From the NCBI GenBank assembly GCA_020081605.1, contig JAHREC010000062.1:1550001-1614000 (forward strand): 64,000 nt of DNA, written 5' to 3'. The translations under genes were made by a program, and so were the position numbers. Every line of letters begins with the position of its first letter. Within the stretch, counting starts at the first letter, position 1. The notes beneath the pieces are model-generated. The model searched no databases. It worked only from the letters and a program-made list of their open reading frames with translations, and was not told where the DNA came from. Of the stretch, positions 11,792 to 21,757 are shown in pieces. The stretch is from Albifimbria verrucaria (lineage: Eukaryota > Ascomycota > Sordariomycetes > Hypocreales > Stachybotryaceae).

Positions 11792-13039
11792 ACTGGGTAG
11801 AAGCACGAGGAGAAAGACGGAGAAATGAAATTAGGGAGTAGTCTGCTAAGGAACCATGAAGATAATTGAACGGAGGACGACAAAGGCAGCTATGCCATGC
11901 TGCACAGGGACAGGATGGGGAGCTTAAAGAAAAGAAAGAGAGTAGAGGAGAGTAGAGCTCGTGAGCTGAGCTGGGTTAGGTCAGGCTGTTGGAGCCGGTG
12001 CAGTTTCGAGGCACGTTGGAGACTAGGGCGTGACCATTGGCGTTGGGGTCTTTTTCCCGCTTTTTTTCTTTCCTCTTCTACCCTTAGCAGGTTGAGGTTG
12101 GGTTCTCGACATGTGACGTATCCATCAGGTACGTGGCGGGAAGGAGTACTGTCATCTCAGGTCTTCGAGACCCACCAAGTCGGCCACAGAAGGACCCGCA
12201 CCTCGGTACCAGTACTGGCGGGTAATGTACCGGTCACATTGTTGAAATTACACTTGATGACTGAATCGCTCCCAACTTCAACATTCCGCAATGCCCTGGC
12301 ATATTGCTGTTAAAACTGTCCAGTAAATCGGCAACCCATTGTCTTGAAAAATCCCGACACCTTAAAGAAATACAAAGTACTCAAAATGAGATTCCATTCA
12401 ATCAATAGTTGACAGGGACATGTGGATGCGGACCTTGCTGTATCCTGTGAGAACTCCATCAGAGTCATCCGTCACTGGTCCACATCATCACATGAGGCTA
12501 TCGTCACCAGGGCTTTCACTTCTGCCTGGAGAATGCTATGTTAGACATGAAAGTCCTTATTGGGAAAGTCAACGATGGTAATTCTATCAAGCTGTGCATC
12601 GCCTATCTTACAAATACAGGCACGTCGCAATTTCCCTTGACTATATACGCCCTTCTATACTATGCTGTTATTCTAACCGGCTAAAAGCCAAGAAACCCTG
12701 ATTGTGCAACCCATCTAGAAAGAGAAAACACCTAGCCCGGCAATTCATTACCCGTGTAGTTGATAGATGCAACCTTGTTAAGGCCATCAGACGGCTGTGG
12801 CTTGAGATGTCCTGGATGGTGACGTATCCAGAACTTGTCCTTACCATGCGACTGTAACAGCAATCTAGCGGATGTAACAGGAACTCCTTATAAGCAGGGC
12901 GTCTACTTGCCAGAGCCACTGTCTTAAGATGACGCTGCCGAATCATCACACCAACTTGAAATCAATCAGCCTCATCTTCTTGGCTAGCCCTGAAAGACCA
13001 ACCAATGCATACCAACGCCCTTGCGCCGCAGATGACTGT
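11792..13039. other. Intergenic, promoter of the MBOAT gene and 3' side of the sugar transporter
   Basis: This 1.25 kb stretch has no gene with recognisable similarity on either strand. It includes a T-rich patch near 12,055-12,075. No repeats or RNA genes were recognised. Confidence 0.55.
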
Positions 13040-14397
13040 CTATGAATTCGCGGCATCCCGACTGCTCTGCGCACTCGCGCTCATCATTGGTCTAGTCATT
13101 GGTAGCGATTCCTTGGGGCTGCGTGTCTGCAAAACCCGTGAATAGGTGTAAATAATTCCACTGACAAATCCGAGGAAGATGGCAGAGACACTTCCCAGAG
13201 TTACCGGTGCAGCGAAGAAGACCAGGCCACTGATGGCGATGGGCAACTTGTTCAGCGCCCCGACCATTGAGTAAGTTGTGGACGATGTTATGCGAATGCA
13301 CCAGGCTGAGCAGTACGAGATGAAAATAGCGACGAGTCCAGAGTAGACAATACCAATCATGATGCGATTGCGGGTCTCGGGAGGAAAGTTCAAGGCGAAG
13401 TTGGCGCTGGACCAATCTTCAGTAACAAGAGAGCACACAACGAGAACTGGAATAGTCAAGAGGTTGTTGTAGTACATGGCTGCAATATCCACATTAGCAT
13501 ACGGTCTCCTTTAAAGACAACAACAATGAACTTACTATCCCAGTCCTTGAAGTTCATCTTCTTGATCACCTTTCGCATGCCCAGAACGTAAGAGGCACTG
13601 CACAAGACGTTGAGACCCATCCAGGCATACCCAGCATTGAGCGTCGATATCGCGGCAGAGGTGTCCTTGGTTCCGAGATCGCCAGATATGGCGCTCTGGA
13701 TGTCAGCCCAAGCTGCCACGACCGAACTTAGAACCATAAGGCCGAACGAAAGCAGGGCCAGTGGTGTAACATTGCCTCCAAACCACAATACTTCACCGTA
13801 GGCGATCACAATGATGGTCAAGTTCTTGAAGATCGTGTATACAGGAACCGATAGAAACTGAAGGGCCTTGGTGCTGGTGTAGATCATGCCCACCAGAAGC
13901 AGCGAGATGGGAAACCCTGGGTGGTAAGTTAGCCACTGTCTGTGTCTTATGGTGCAGGGAGTGTATATATACATTTCTTTGCTCTATCGGAGTCGAAGGG
14001 GGCGAGGCTACGGATCAGTCCAAGCTGCTTACAAGCTGTGATCGTGGCTATAGAGACAACGGCCTGGACGGGCGACAGGTTAGCGATCGTGTGTCGACAC
14101 TTCGACTGGGTAGGTCGCGGCTTACCTGAACGCCAAGGTAGAAGAAGTTGAGGTTCCAAAAGCTTCCTGATACGACGTATTTGTTGACAACAGTCATGCT
14201 GATAGAGGAAAGACAGTACGCCAAGATGGATAGCGGCGGGCTATTGTCGAGTTTCGACATGGACTGTGCCAGACCATTGGCCCCATGGGCAAGTGATCTC
14301 CGCTGGGAAGGCCTTGCGACAAATGCATCTTTCTCATTGCCGTTGTAGCCCGTGTCAGGCATACGAACGACATGGTCGTCGCTTTTTTGTCGTTCAT
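13040..14397 (-). CDS. VRG4: GDP-mannose transporter, Vrg4/Gmt type (one apparent frameshift)
   Basis: This is a Golgi nucleotide-sugar transporter that exchanges cytosolic GDP-mannose for GMP to feed mannosylation of proteins and lipids. The start is the ATG at 14395-14397 (MNDKK). An A run (T 14383-14388 on the + strand) is one base short, after which [19 protein letters not shown] follows. Diagnostic blocks are [48 protein letters not shown] and the GDP-mannose-binding GALNK motif within [14 protein letters not shown]. Three introns are visible. The first comes after GVQ (GTAAGC donor). The second comes after RAKK, where T is completed to W by the next exon. The third comes after KDWD (GTAAGT donor, TTGCAG acceptor before MYYNNLL). 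About ten hydrophobic segments and a basic C-terminal tail fit the family length of about 380-390 residues. Confidence 0.9.
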
Positions 14398-15141
14398 GTT
14401 TACTGCCGGCCGGATGGTTCGCTGGATGCCAGGGTAGGTCGAGACGATGGGGCGTGCTGGACTTGCTCGAAAAGGGAGAGTCTGGACAGATCGTAATTTC
14501 GATGATGTTAAAATTGAGCGGACGAACCACAGAGGCTTACAGCGAAGTAAGTCTCGATGAAATGGCTTGTGCGCCGGCCAAAACGTTGTGCTGGTGTCGT
14601 GCGATGGGAAATGAGAAGCTGTCCTTTTCGCCAAAAACGGTCTTCCTCCCTTTTCCCCTTGGTACTCGGACGCGTCTCTATCAGGTACAGCCGCCAGCTA
14701 CTATACTAAGGTATTATGGTAGTGTTGGCTAGTACCATACCTAAACTCTGGTACCAGGTCTCAGACACATGGAATTTAGATGACCCGCTTAGTCATAAAC
14801 ATGCACCACTTGGATGTAGCATGCCTAAGCAACTGACATCCACTATAAGAAAAATTATGTCCAGCACACTCCTGACTTTTAGGTCATGTGTGATCTACTA
14901 TATAGCGGCTCGATGCACGACTCGTTCAGCTGGGCTGAATTCAACAAAATAATCATGATGGATATAGATCTTAAATCAACTAGCACATAGTCCCGTATGA
15001 CGCCTAAGGTTGGTTAAGAAATGTGAAACTTCTGCGTTTAATTCAGCATTCACTCCAGTTGCCTGTGGTACCAATCGGTTGCAGCGATCTGTAGCCTGTG
15101 ATGCAATATCTGGTAACGAGGGTGCCGTGGTCTTGCTTATT
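14398..15141. other. Intergenic region
   Basis: This 744-base stretch lies between two genes on the same strand. No gene or RNA is visible. The GTACC/GGTACC words common in the intergenic DNA of this window occur near 14,730-14,760. Confidence 0.5.
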
Positions 15142-16197
15142 CTATACTGCTCCGCTGTTCTCTTCGCCAGCCTCCTTCTCGCTCTCCGGGGCTACGGGAA
15201 AGTTAAGGTGTTTCCAGTCCTCCAGCTCTTCAGTCACCGATCGCATCCTGTCACGGATGCTTTCAATGGCGTAGCTCCCAAGCAAGAGCCGCAACGGCGG
15301 ATATAAGCAGTGGGCAAGCTGCCATACGAGCTCTGCACATTTGACTGCGCTCGTGGGCTGTCGATCGCCGAGCCACTGGACCATGCGCCTGGCATGTAAG
15401 GCTGGTGAAGTGGCCTGCGCGTAACCCTCGCTCGGAGCCTTGATGAGGAAGTGGCCCCATGTTGGGAGTGGGTTGTTACCCGCCTCAGGCTCATCGCGCC
15501 GGACAAGGCCTGGCTCAATTAGTGTAGCTCTGATGTTGAACGAATCAGTTTCGTATAGCATGGCCTCAATGAGACCCTCCACTGCGTACTTGGTTGCGCA
15601 GTAAGGCTCAAGCCCAGGTACTCCGAGAGCCCCTGAGGTAGAGCTAAATATGAGGTAACGTCCGGCATTCTGTCTCCGGAAATAGGGCAGAGTGGCATGT
15701 ATAATGTGCAGCGTACCCATGAAGTTTGTCTCGAATTGGTTGCGCAAATCGTGCTCATCTTGGTCTTCGCAAGATCCTATGACTCCGTAACCCGAGCAAT
15801 TGGCTACGATGTCGATACGTCCAAACCGTTCAAGCGTCGCCTGGACCACGCGATTTACGGATTCACGGGAACGAACATCGCACAAGACGCCTAAGCAGTT
15901 CTTATGTATGTTTCTCATATCGTCAACGCTACTCTCGAACACACGTCCGACAGAAGCTACGAGATCGCCTCTTGATAGGGCACACTTGACAAGTGAACGG
16001 CCCATGTGGCCTGTCCCGCCAAAAATCTAGGGCATGGTGAGCGTGGATAGCAGTAATCGTGGGGAGGCGTAACAGACAATCCATATAAGCTGTTTTGTTG
16101 GCCCACCGACTGGTGGTGGATCACAGCTCGCTGGGAGTTGAAGCCTGGGCTTGCCCTGGGCATCGCCGTCGTCTGTTGGATCAACGCGCCCATCCAT
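15142..16197 (-). CDS. Short-chain dehydrogenase/reductase
   Basis: This is a classical-type SDR of about 334 residues that should use NAD(P)H. Exon 1 (16078-16197, starting MDGRVDPTDDG) ends LIWI. A 51-base intron (16027-16077) leads to IFGGTGHMGRSLVKCALSRG, which carries the glycine-rich nucleotide-binding turn. Later motifs are DIVANCSGYG (NNAG-like), FSSTSGALG with the catalytic Ser, and YCATK with the catalytic Tyr and Lys. The region YAVEGLIEAMLYE to NIRATLIEPGLV is typical of retinol-dehydrogenase-like fungal SDRs. No frameshift is needed. The substrate is unknown. The neighbours (sugar transporter, acireductone dioxygenase) do not suggest a cluster, so it is probably a lone oxidoreductase. 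The start is the first in-frame ATG in the spliced model and is less certain than the rest. Confidence 0.82.
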
Positions 16198-16790
16198 GAC
16201 CGTTGAGATGGTACTTGGGAACTACCGAAGAAAGCACGCCGCGAGGCGGCACAGCCTGCAATGAACTGAACACCCAAAAATGTCAACAGAAAGCGCGCGA
16301 AGCAAGTCTTAAGTATCTTGTCGAGAGTCACTGATTGTGACGTGGTAGTTATGGTAGATGCAAGATGGGTGGATTAGACCAAACCATCTTATTCAGTATT
16401 GGAGTATCTAGCCATCCTGCGGGGCAGTATTATATTCAGGGCTCCCAACGCCACAGCTTCACCGGCTATATAAAAAACATTTATTCAACCGGACCTACGT
16501 ACATATCGACGTAGGAATATGCTGACCAATCCAATCAAGCAATTTCATATTCTTATGTGCTTTGGAGGCACCGAAAACATGACTACAAAGCTCAATATCT
16601 CTAATATTTAGCATATATGTATTGGAGAGTACAATCAAAGGCTTAAGGATGGCTGTTAATCGCTAAGATATGGTGAACACAGGCGTTAAGAAGAGCGGCG
16701 CAGAACCAGAGTCGTACCAGCCTCTTCACAGATTGCGTAGGGTTCCAGCAAAGGAAGGGCGGGCAGCATATCTGTACCCAGGCGTCTGCT
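16198..16790. other. Intergenic region upstream of the SDR gene
   Basis: This 593-base stretch lies between two minus-strand genes. It is somewhat AT-rich around 16,440-16,640. No gene was recognised. Confidence 0.5.
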
Positions 16791-17422
16791 CTATTTCCCC
16801 AAGAAAGTCTGCACATAGTCCTTCCGGTGCGCATTGCTATCAAGCTCGGGAGCTCGGTTCAACGGCGTCCATTTGGGCTCATCCTTGAATAGACGCATGG
16901 CATGGACGTACTGTTGTCCTTTCGTCAGCCCATAGAAAAAATCTTCGCACACCTTGTGGACTTACGTTCGACTCGTCTGTGGTAAACCGGTGGTAAATTC
17001 CGGCGGGTAAGATTAGCAGATCGTCCTTCTCAAGCTGAACGCGAACCCAGTCATCGTCTTGGCCCCGAACGTCGAAATAGCCCTGACCACCACGAATGTA
17101 ACGGATCTCTTCGTCTTCGTGCAGATGCTCGTGGAAGAAGGACTTCACTTTTTCCTCGTACACAGCTCCCATCTTCTCTGGGGAAACGGTGATTTCGTCT
17201 CGGTTCTTGTAACCACGCTCCGCGGCAAGTTTGTCCACGCTGGAAATATCGGGAAGGTGGTAGTAGTGGACGCCTAGTTTGTTGAGCACATCCACTCCGA
17301 CAGCGCGTCCAGAGTCATGGGGAGGCGCTGGTCACCCTATGGAACGGTTGAGACGAGTGGGTGGCTGTGGGAGAGGACTTGTCTGGACATACCGGAAGAT
17401 TGTCGTACAAGTAGGCTTTCAT
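16791..17422 (-). CDS. ADI1: Acireductone dioxygenase of methionine salvage (one apparent frameshift)
   Basis: This is a cupin enzyme that, with Fe(II), oxidises the acireductone of the methionine salvage pathway to formate and the 2-oxo acid precursor of methionine. Exon 1 is 17393-17422 ([10 protein letters not shown]). The intron is 17337-17392. Exon 2 begins GDQRLP and continues [17 protein letters not shown] after a one-base loss in the run 17319-17322. Metal ligands are visible in [17 protein letters not shown] (His, His, Glu) and PAGIYHRF (His). Intron 16911-16965 follows DESN. The last exon is [19 protein letters not shown] to FLGK with the stop at 16791-16793. The length of about 180 residues matches the family. 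It acts in the cytosol/nucleus. Confidence 0.92.
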
Positions 17423-18031
17423 GGTGCTATCTTTATGAGTGAAGCTTAGAAGGAGTGAGGAAAATGTCGATACCGGGATGTGATGGAGGGGCTTCAAAAA
17501 CCGCCTCTTAAATGGGATGCAGGTTGGCGGGGTTGATGTCGCCATACTACCTACCTGCTACTGCTGCTAATTGTATGGAAGCTAATAGGTTGCGTCGCCC
17601 CAGTTTAGGAGCCCGGGTAGTGGCACTAAGAACTCGGCTTGATCAAAAGCATGCTACTGTAAGCGGCATGGGCTATGGCATCACCTGGAGGAAGACATAT
17701 AGTATAATTGTCTTTAGAAGATCTACATGGCCACAACTGGGTTTTCACTGCGTACCCACAAACCTTCACCTTCTAGCAGCTGCATATGCTGGACTACGTT
17801 GTACTCCCAAAAACAAAAGAAAACATAGTCCACATTCTCTAAATATACCCCGTGGTATGACGTAAGAATCTCTTCTGTACCCTTTGTGCCACATGTCTCG
17901 TATATCAATGCCGAGGATAATTCCTCCAGCGCAATGTCTTGAACCTAACCGAAACGCCTCATACAGCACCGGAAATCCCAACTCCTCAGTGTCAAAAGAA
18001 AGAAATCACAAAAGCGGTATTGAATAGCCGT
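17423..18031. other. Intergenic region
   Basis: This 609-base stretch lies between the dioxygenase start and the derlin stop on the same strand. Short frames exist but none is convincing. Confidence 0.5.
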
Positions 18032-18836
18032 TTATCTGTCGTGCAAGCCGGGCGCCGCTGCATCAGGTGCACCAGCTACCATGACATCGTGGTCAGTGCC
18101 ATCTGCAGGTTCATTGGCAGGTCGCCCTTCAAAGATCCGCCTCCACCATCTGGGAGGATCCAGGGGTCTGGAGCCATTGTGAAGAGGAGGATAAACATCG
18201 GTAAAGAAGTACCATATGTGCCTGATGACAACACCCATAATCTCATCCTTGGGTATTGTTCCATGCATGAACAGGCTGAAGCCCATCAGCACCCACGGTA
18301 GGTAGGGAGCAGTGAATACAAGGAGCCCTAAAAAGCTGAGCCTGGTGTCAGGATTGCGTCGCGACCATATGTAAACCAACGTGGACGACAGAGGATGTCC
18401 GAGGAAAGGCATCGAGACCAGAGGGAGATGGCGATTAGGCAGGCCATAGCGTAGAGCAGAAGCCAGGAGAAGTGCGCAGGGGAGCGACCGGACGATTCCT
18501 CGAGAAGACGTGAATATCGTTGCATGAAGTATATTTGAAACCCGAGATCGAGCGATAACGGTCCGAAATAAATGAAGGTGGTTAACAACCGCCAGTACTA
18601 GGAGTCAATGTCAGTCATTGATGATGAATCAAGTTGAGACTTCCAGCTAGAGAGGCAAACCTGGGACTTGGTAAAAACTGCTCTAAAGCTGTAGAAGAGC
18701 TGGAAGGGGTCACAATTTGGCATTGGACCAATGCGCTCGTCAAGATGGTCGCAACAGTCCACCATCGAGTGCACACTGGCATCTCCCAGAACCATTCCTC
18801 GAGTGGCAAGCGCCCACCATCCATGACTTGATCCAT
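18032..18836 (-). CDS. DER1: Derlin, ER rhomboid pseudoprotease (two apparent frameshifts)
   Basis: This is a Der1/Dfm1-type protein that helps pull misfolded proteins out of the ER membrane for degradation. It opens MDQVMDGGRLPLEEWFWEMP, followed by CTRWWTVATILTSALVQCQ. After a C run (G 18706-18709 on the + strand) that is one base short, FQLFYSFRAVFTKSQ follows. An intron joins this to YWRLLTTFIYFGPLSLDLGF, carrying the derlin WR motif, then QIYFMQRYSRLLEE. A second one-base loss near 18423-18425 precedes PFLGHPLSSTLVYIWSRRNP. The rest has TAPYLPWVLMGFSLFMHG and HIWYFFTDVYPP, ending in a soluble tail. Several hydrophobic segments and no catalytic Ser/His dyad fit a derlin. Whether it matches Der1 or Dfm1 better is not settled here. 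Confidence 0.88.
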
Positions 18837-19792
18837 GTCGGAAACTTGTACTTAAGAACGTACAAGGGGCTCTCTTTGAGCTCCAGATTATCGAGAAAAA
18901 CTCGCAAGCGGTTGGAGACCCGGTTGGGAGTATTGGTAACGTGTTGAGAGTGTGCTGTTGCTCGGATCTTGCGAATAGCGTACTTATGGCCGAGGTGGCC
19001 TTTCAGAGGGAAGTGGTGCCGGCGTCTAGCCATTCGATAAGTGTCTAGAACGATAAACCTAGGAGGTAGGTACCTAGGTACCTATGCAAGGGCCCAAATG
19101 AGCGTCGCATTAGGTAAGCCGTTGTTCAAAGCTCAAACCCCACCAAAAGACTCGGGAACCGTGGAAAGATGTGTAAACCAGCTAGTCAATTATACAAAGC
19201 AATAAGTGAATGTAGCTACAAATACAACAAGCATCGTATCGCTGCATATTCCTTCATTCTTCGCTGTTGTAATTACGAACAAGCTTATGCATTCCAAAGC
19301 CACCCACAGTTGGCTTGGTAAGGTAGGTAGGTAGCTAAGATTAAGCATGTGGCTGCTAGCTGTGGCTGGTCGCGATAGCATGTGAAGTACGAACTCGAGG
19401 ATACTTCACTTCTTACAGTCTCAGGTACCAAGTCAGCAAATTCGGGCCGCTAACAGTGGGTCAAGATTGGTGTGGAATTCACTTGCGAGGTTCCATCAAG
19501 TACCCACCCAAGCTTGCATCTCCAAGGGTAATGCGAAAAATCGCGGGGCTGGGTGAAGAGGCGCGTGCAGCACGCGCTTGCTATCCCTCGCGCGCAAGCG
19601 AGTTTCCTGGCCAATTTTCGCATCAAGTAATTGCTTCTTGCCCACAATAACCATTCGCCCTGGATGACTCGAGTGAAAAGAAAAGAGGCTTCTTAGTTCT
19701 TTTGGCTACTTGACTTCAAAATTCGAAACCCAGCCCTTGAATGCTTGGGATAGTTATTGTTGTAACAACTTCACCAGCATCTTTCACCCACC
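18837..19792. promoter_or_regulatory. Divergent promoter region derlin/CENP-A
   Basis: This 956-base stretch lies between two divergent start codons. It contains overlapping GGTACC palindromic words near 19,058-19,085 and a G/C-rich inverted repeat at 19,561-19,577 (GCGCGTGC, one base, GCACGCGC). A second imperfect pair of arms, CGCTTGC and GCAAGCG, overlaps its right side. ACGCG-type words resemble the MBF cell-cycle box. No gene was recognised in the interval. Confidence 0.45.
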
Positions 19793-20364
19793 ATGGCTCC
19801 CCGGGGACGAAGAACGTCAGGATCTGCCGCCGCACCCAAGTCAAGAGCCAGGCCCGGCGACGTACTGCGTAAGACTCTAAGCATGACTGCGCTGTTTTCT
19901 TTTCTTCTAGGTATACTAATAATCTTTCTAGCCGGTGACCCAACTCCAGTTGCGGCGAAGCGACGTTACCGCCCTGGTACAGTGGCATTGCGCGAGATCC
20001 GAAGATATCAAAGCGACACAAAGCTCTTGTTACTTAAGCTTCCATTCGCGCGCCTGGTGAGTCTACTCAAGACCTTTTATTCTCAAACGCCATCCCCATA
20101 TCTCCCATCACCGCTGTTTCACGTGCAGTCCTCTAACGGCGATATCAATAGGTTCGAGAAATCGGACTCCGTTTCCGGCCCCAAGGAAAGGACTTTCGAT
20201 GGCAAAGCCAAGCAATACAAGCCCTTCAGGAAGCGGCAGAGGCATACATGATCCATCTATTCGAGGATGCACAGCTCTGCGCTGTCCACGCCAAACGAGT
20301 AACAATAATGCAGAAAGACATACAACTTGCGAGGCGGATCCGAGGTATTTGGGGGTTGGGTTGA
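19793..20364 (+). CDS. CENPA: CENP-A/CenH3, centromeric histone H3 variant
   Basis: This is the H3 variant that replaces H3 in centromeric nucleosomes and marks the kinetochore site. Exon 1 is 19793-19868 ([15 protein letters not shown], a short basic tail unlike canonical H3). Intron 19869-19931 has an ACTAAT branch. Exon 2 is 19932-20056 ([38 protein letters not shown]). Intron 20057-20151 follows. Exon 3 is 20152-20364 ([20 protein letters not shown], then [38 protein letters not shown]). The total is 137 residues. The divergent tail, the longer loop 1 ([11 protein letters not shown]), and absence of the H3 K4/K9/K27 tail contexts separate it from histone H3. Unlike most neighbours it needs no frameshift. 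It should be cell-cycle regulated; this is inference. Confidence 0.95.
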
Positions 20365-21432
20365 TGGACCATGGCGCATACTTCTCTTCCTTTTTGAATT
20401 TGGGATTCCATCGATTGTACAAATATTAGAAGCGTGGCGTTCCACGGCGTTGGTGTGATTTCAAACCACCCTTCTGATTCATTTTCAAAGAGAAACATGG
20501 AATCATAGGGCCAAATTTTACCTTTTATTTTGATATAATCTGTATCAGGTTTGGGGTCAGAGAGACTGAACTATGTGTATTCCTGGCAAAAGAAGAGACC
20601 ATTTGCCAAGGCCAAGTTAAAGCTCTGGTTTCGAGACCTTGGCAAGTGAATCGTGGGCTGGCAAGTGGAACTACATACGATCCCAGAACTCCCTTCCTAT
20701 TATCTCTACAATGTTGTGAGCCATGGACGATACTAATACTGCCTGTGCGGATAATTCGAACTCATCACTTACGGTGTACCGAGCCGTCAGACGACAGACT
20801 GATGGCATGGGATGTGTTTGATCCTTAACCATATAAGACAAAGGCCTTCATACCTGAAGTCCTCACGTCCCTTAATGCCTGTTGCCTGCTTCCTGCTAGA
20901 TACTGGGTAAGTACCTGTAACTTAGGTACCTACTTAGGTACCTATGTACTTACTCTAATATCTTGATCAACTCCAGGGCTGCCCCACTTCCCCGATTGAC
21001 TGGTTAGCATTGGCACAGGCACTGCTCGCAAAATGGGCTCTTGTCCATCTTTCATCTCTGATACAGACCGAATTGGCGAGTCACAGTACCAATCTCTTTC
21101 TGCAGTCAGTGAAATTTCTGTTGATCCGGCGGATACGTTTTGACATTATCCCAACTACAACATGAATCGGTTAGCAGCAAATAAAGGATTCTGTCGCGTT
21201 TTCGCCACAGGTCTAGGCACTGCCAGTGCCATGATGTTGAACCGTGGTTCCATCCGCTTCGACTCGAGGCCATCCCCAGCGCAACACCCTTCGGCAGCTC
21301 GACCCCGGGCAGCACGCTGTCGCCGCGTCTCGTACAACAAATATCTAGTGGAAGCCTTACAGGTCTGTGAATATCCAACTTGCCAATTGACAAAGCAACT
21401 GCACTACACGCTAAACAAGGCCGACTGACGTC
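20365..21432. other. Intergenic region with repeated GGTACC words
   Basis: This 1.07 kb stretch has no recognised gene. At 20,908-20,948 several TAGGTACCTA-type palindromic words are packed together. A short open frame at 21,162-21,428 has no known similarity and looks like chance. Confidence 0.5.
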
Positions 21433-21718
21433 ATGGATGTAGGCTTCGTCGGTGGTTTTGTAGTTGCTCTCTTCTCCCGTGCTCTCGTCGTTCTGTCGAG
21501 CTTCACGGCTCTCTGTCTCTATGTAAGTCTACATCCCCTGCACTTTGACTTATGTAACGGATAAAATCACTCATGTCATGTTGTAGATGGCGTTTCGGGC
21601 AGGAATTGAACCACCGGGGCTTACTCGCCTTAAATCGTGGCTGGAGAGGTCCGGTGTCTGGAAGCACACTCTTGAGAAGCCGTGGTACACGGCCTCATTC
21701 GGCCTGACATTTTTCTAG
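21433..21718 (+). CDS. Small predicted membrane protein, function unknown
   Basis: Not recognised by name. Exon 1 is 21433-21522, encoding MDVGFVGGFVVALFSRALVV and ending CLY. A 64-base intron (21523-21586, GTAAGT to TTGTAG) follows. Exon 2 is 21587-21718, reading MAFRAGIEPPGLTRLKSW, LERSGVWKHTLEKPWYTASF, GLTFF. The total is 73 residues. The first 30 residues form a likely membrane helix and the C-terminus starts a second one. The stop falls right after a T run; if that run is one T short, as in neighbouring genes, the frame would continue LAAFVHL to a TAA at 21736-21738 and complete the second helix. Clean splice sites and the coding-like charged middle support a real gene. It lies tail-to-tail with the aminopeptidase gene, only about 20-40 bases away. 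Confidence 0.6.
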
Positions 21719-21757
21719 CTGCCTTTGTACATCTATAACATACGCCCTATAGTGGCT

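Noticed and set aside
21590..21650. GGTTCAATTCC word on the minus strand, resembling a tRNA B box
   Set aside because: The flanking bases do not pair as a T stem and no A box or acceptor stem is present. It lies inside a spliced coding exon on the other strand.
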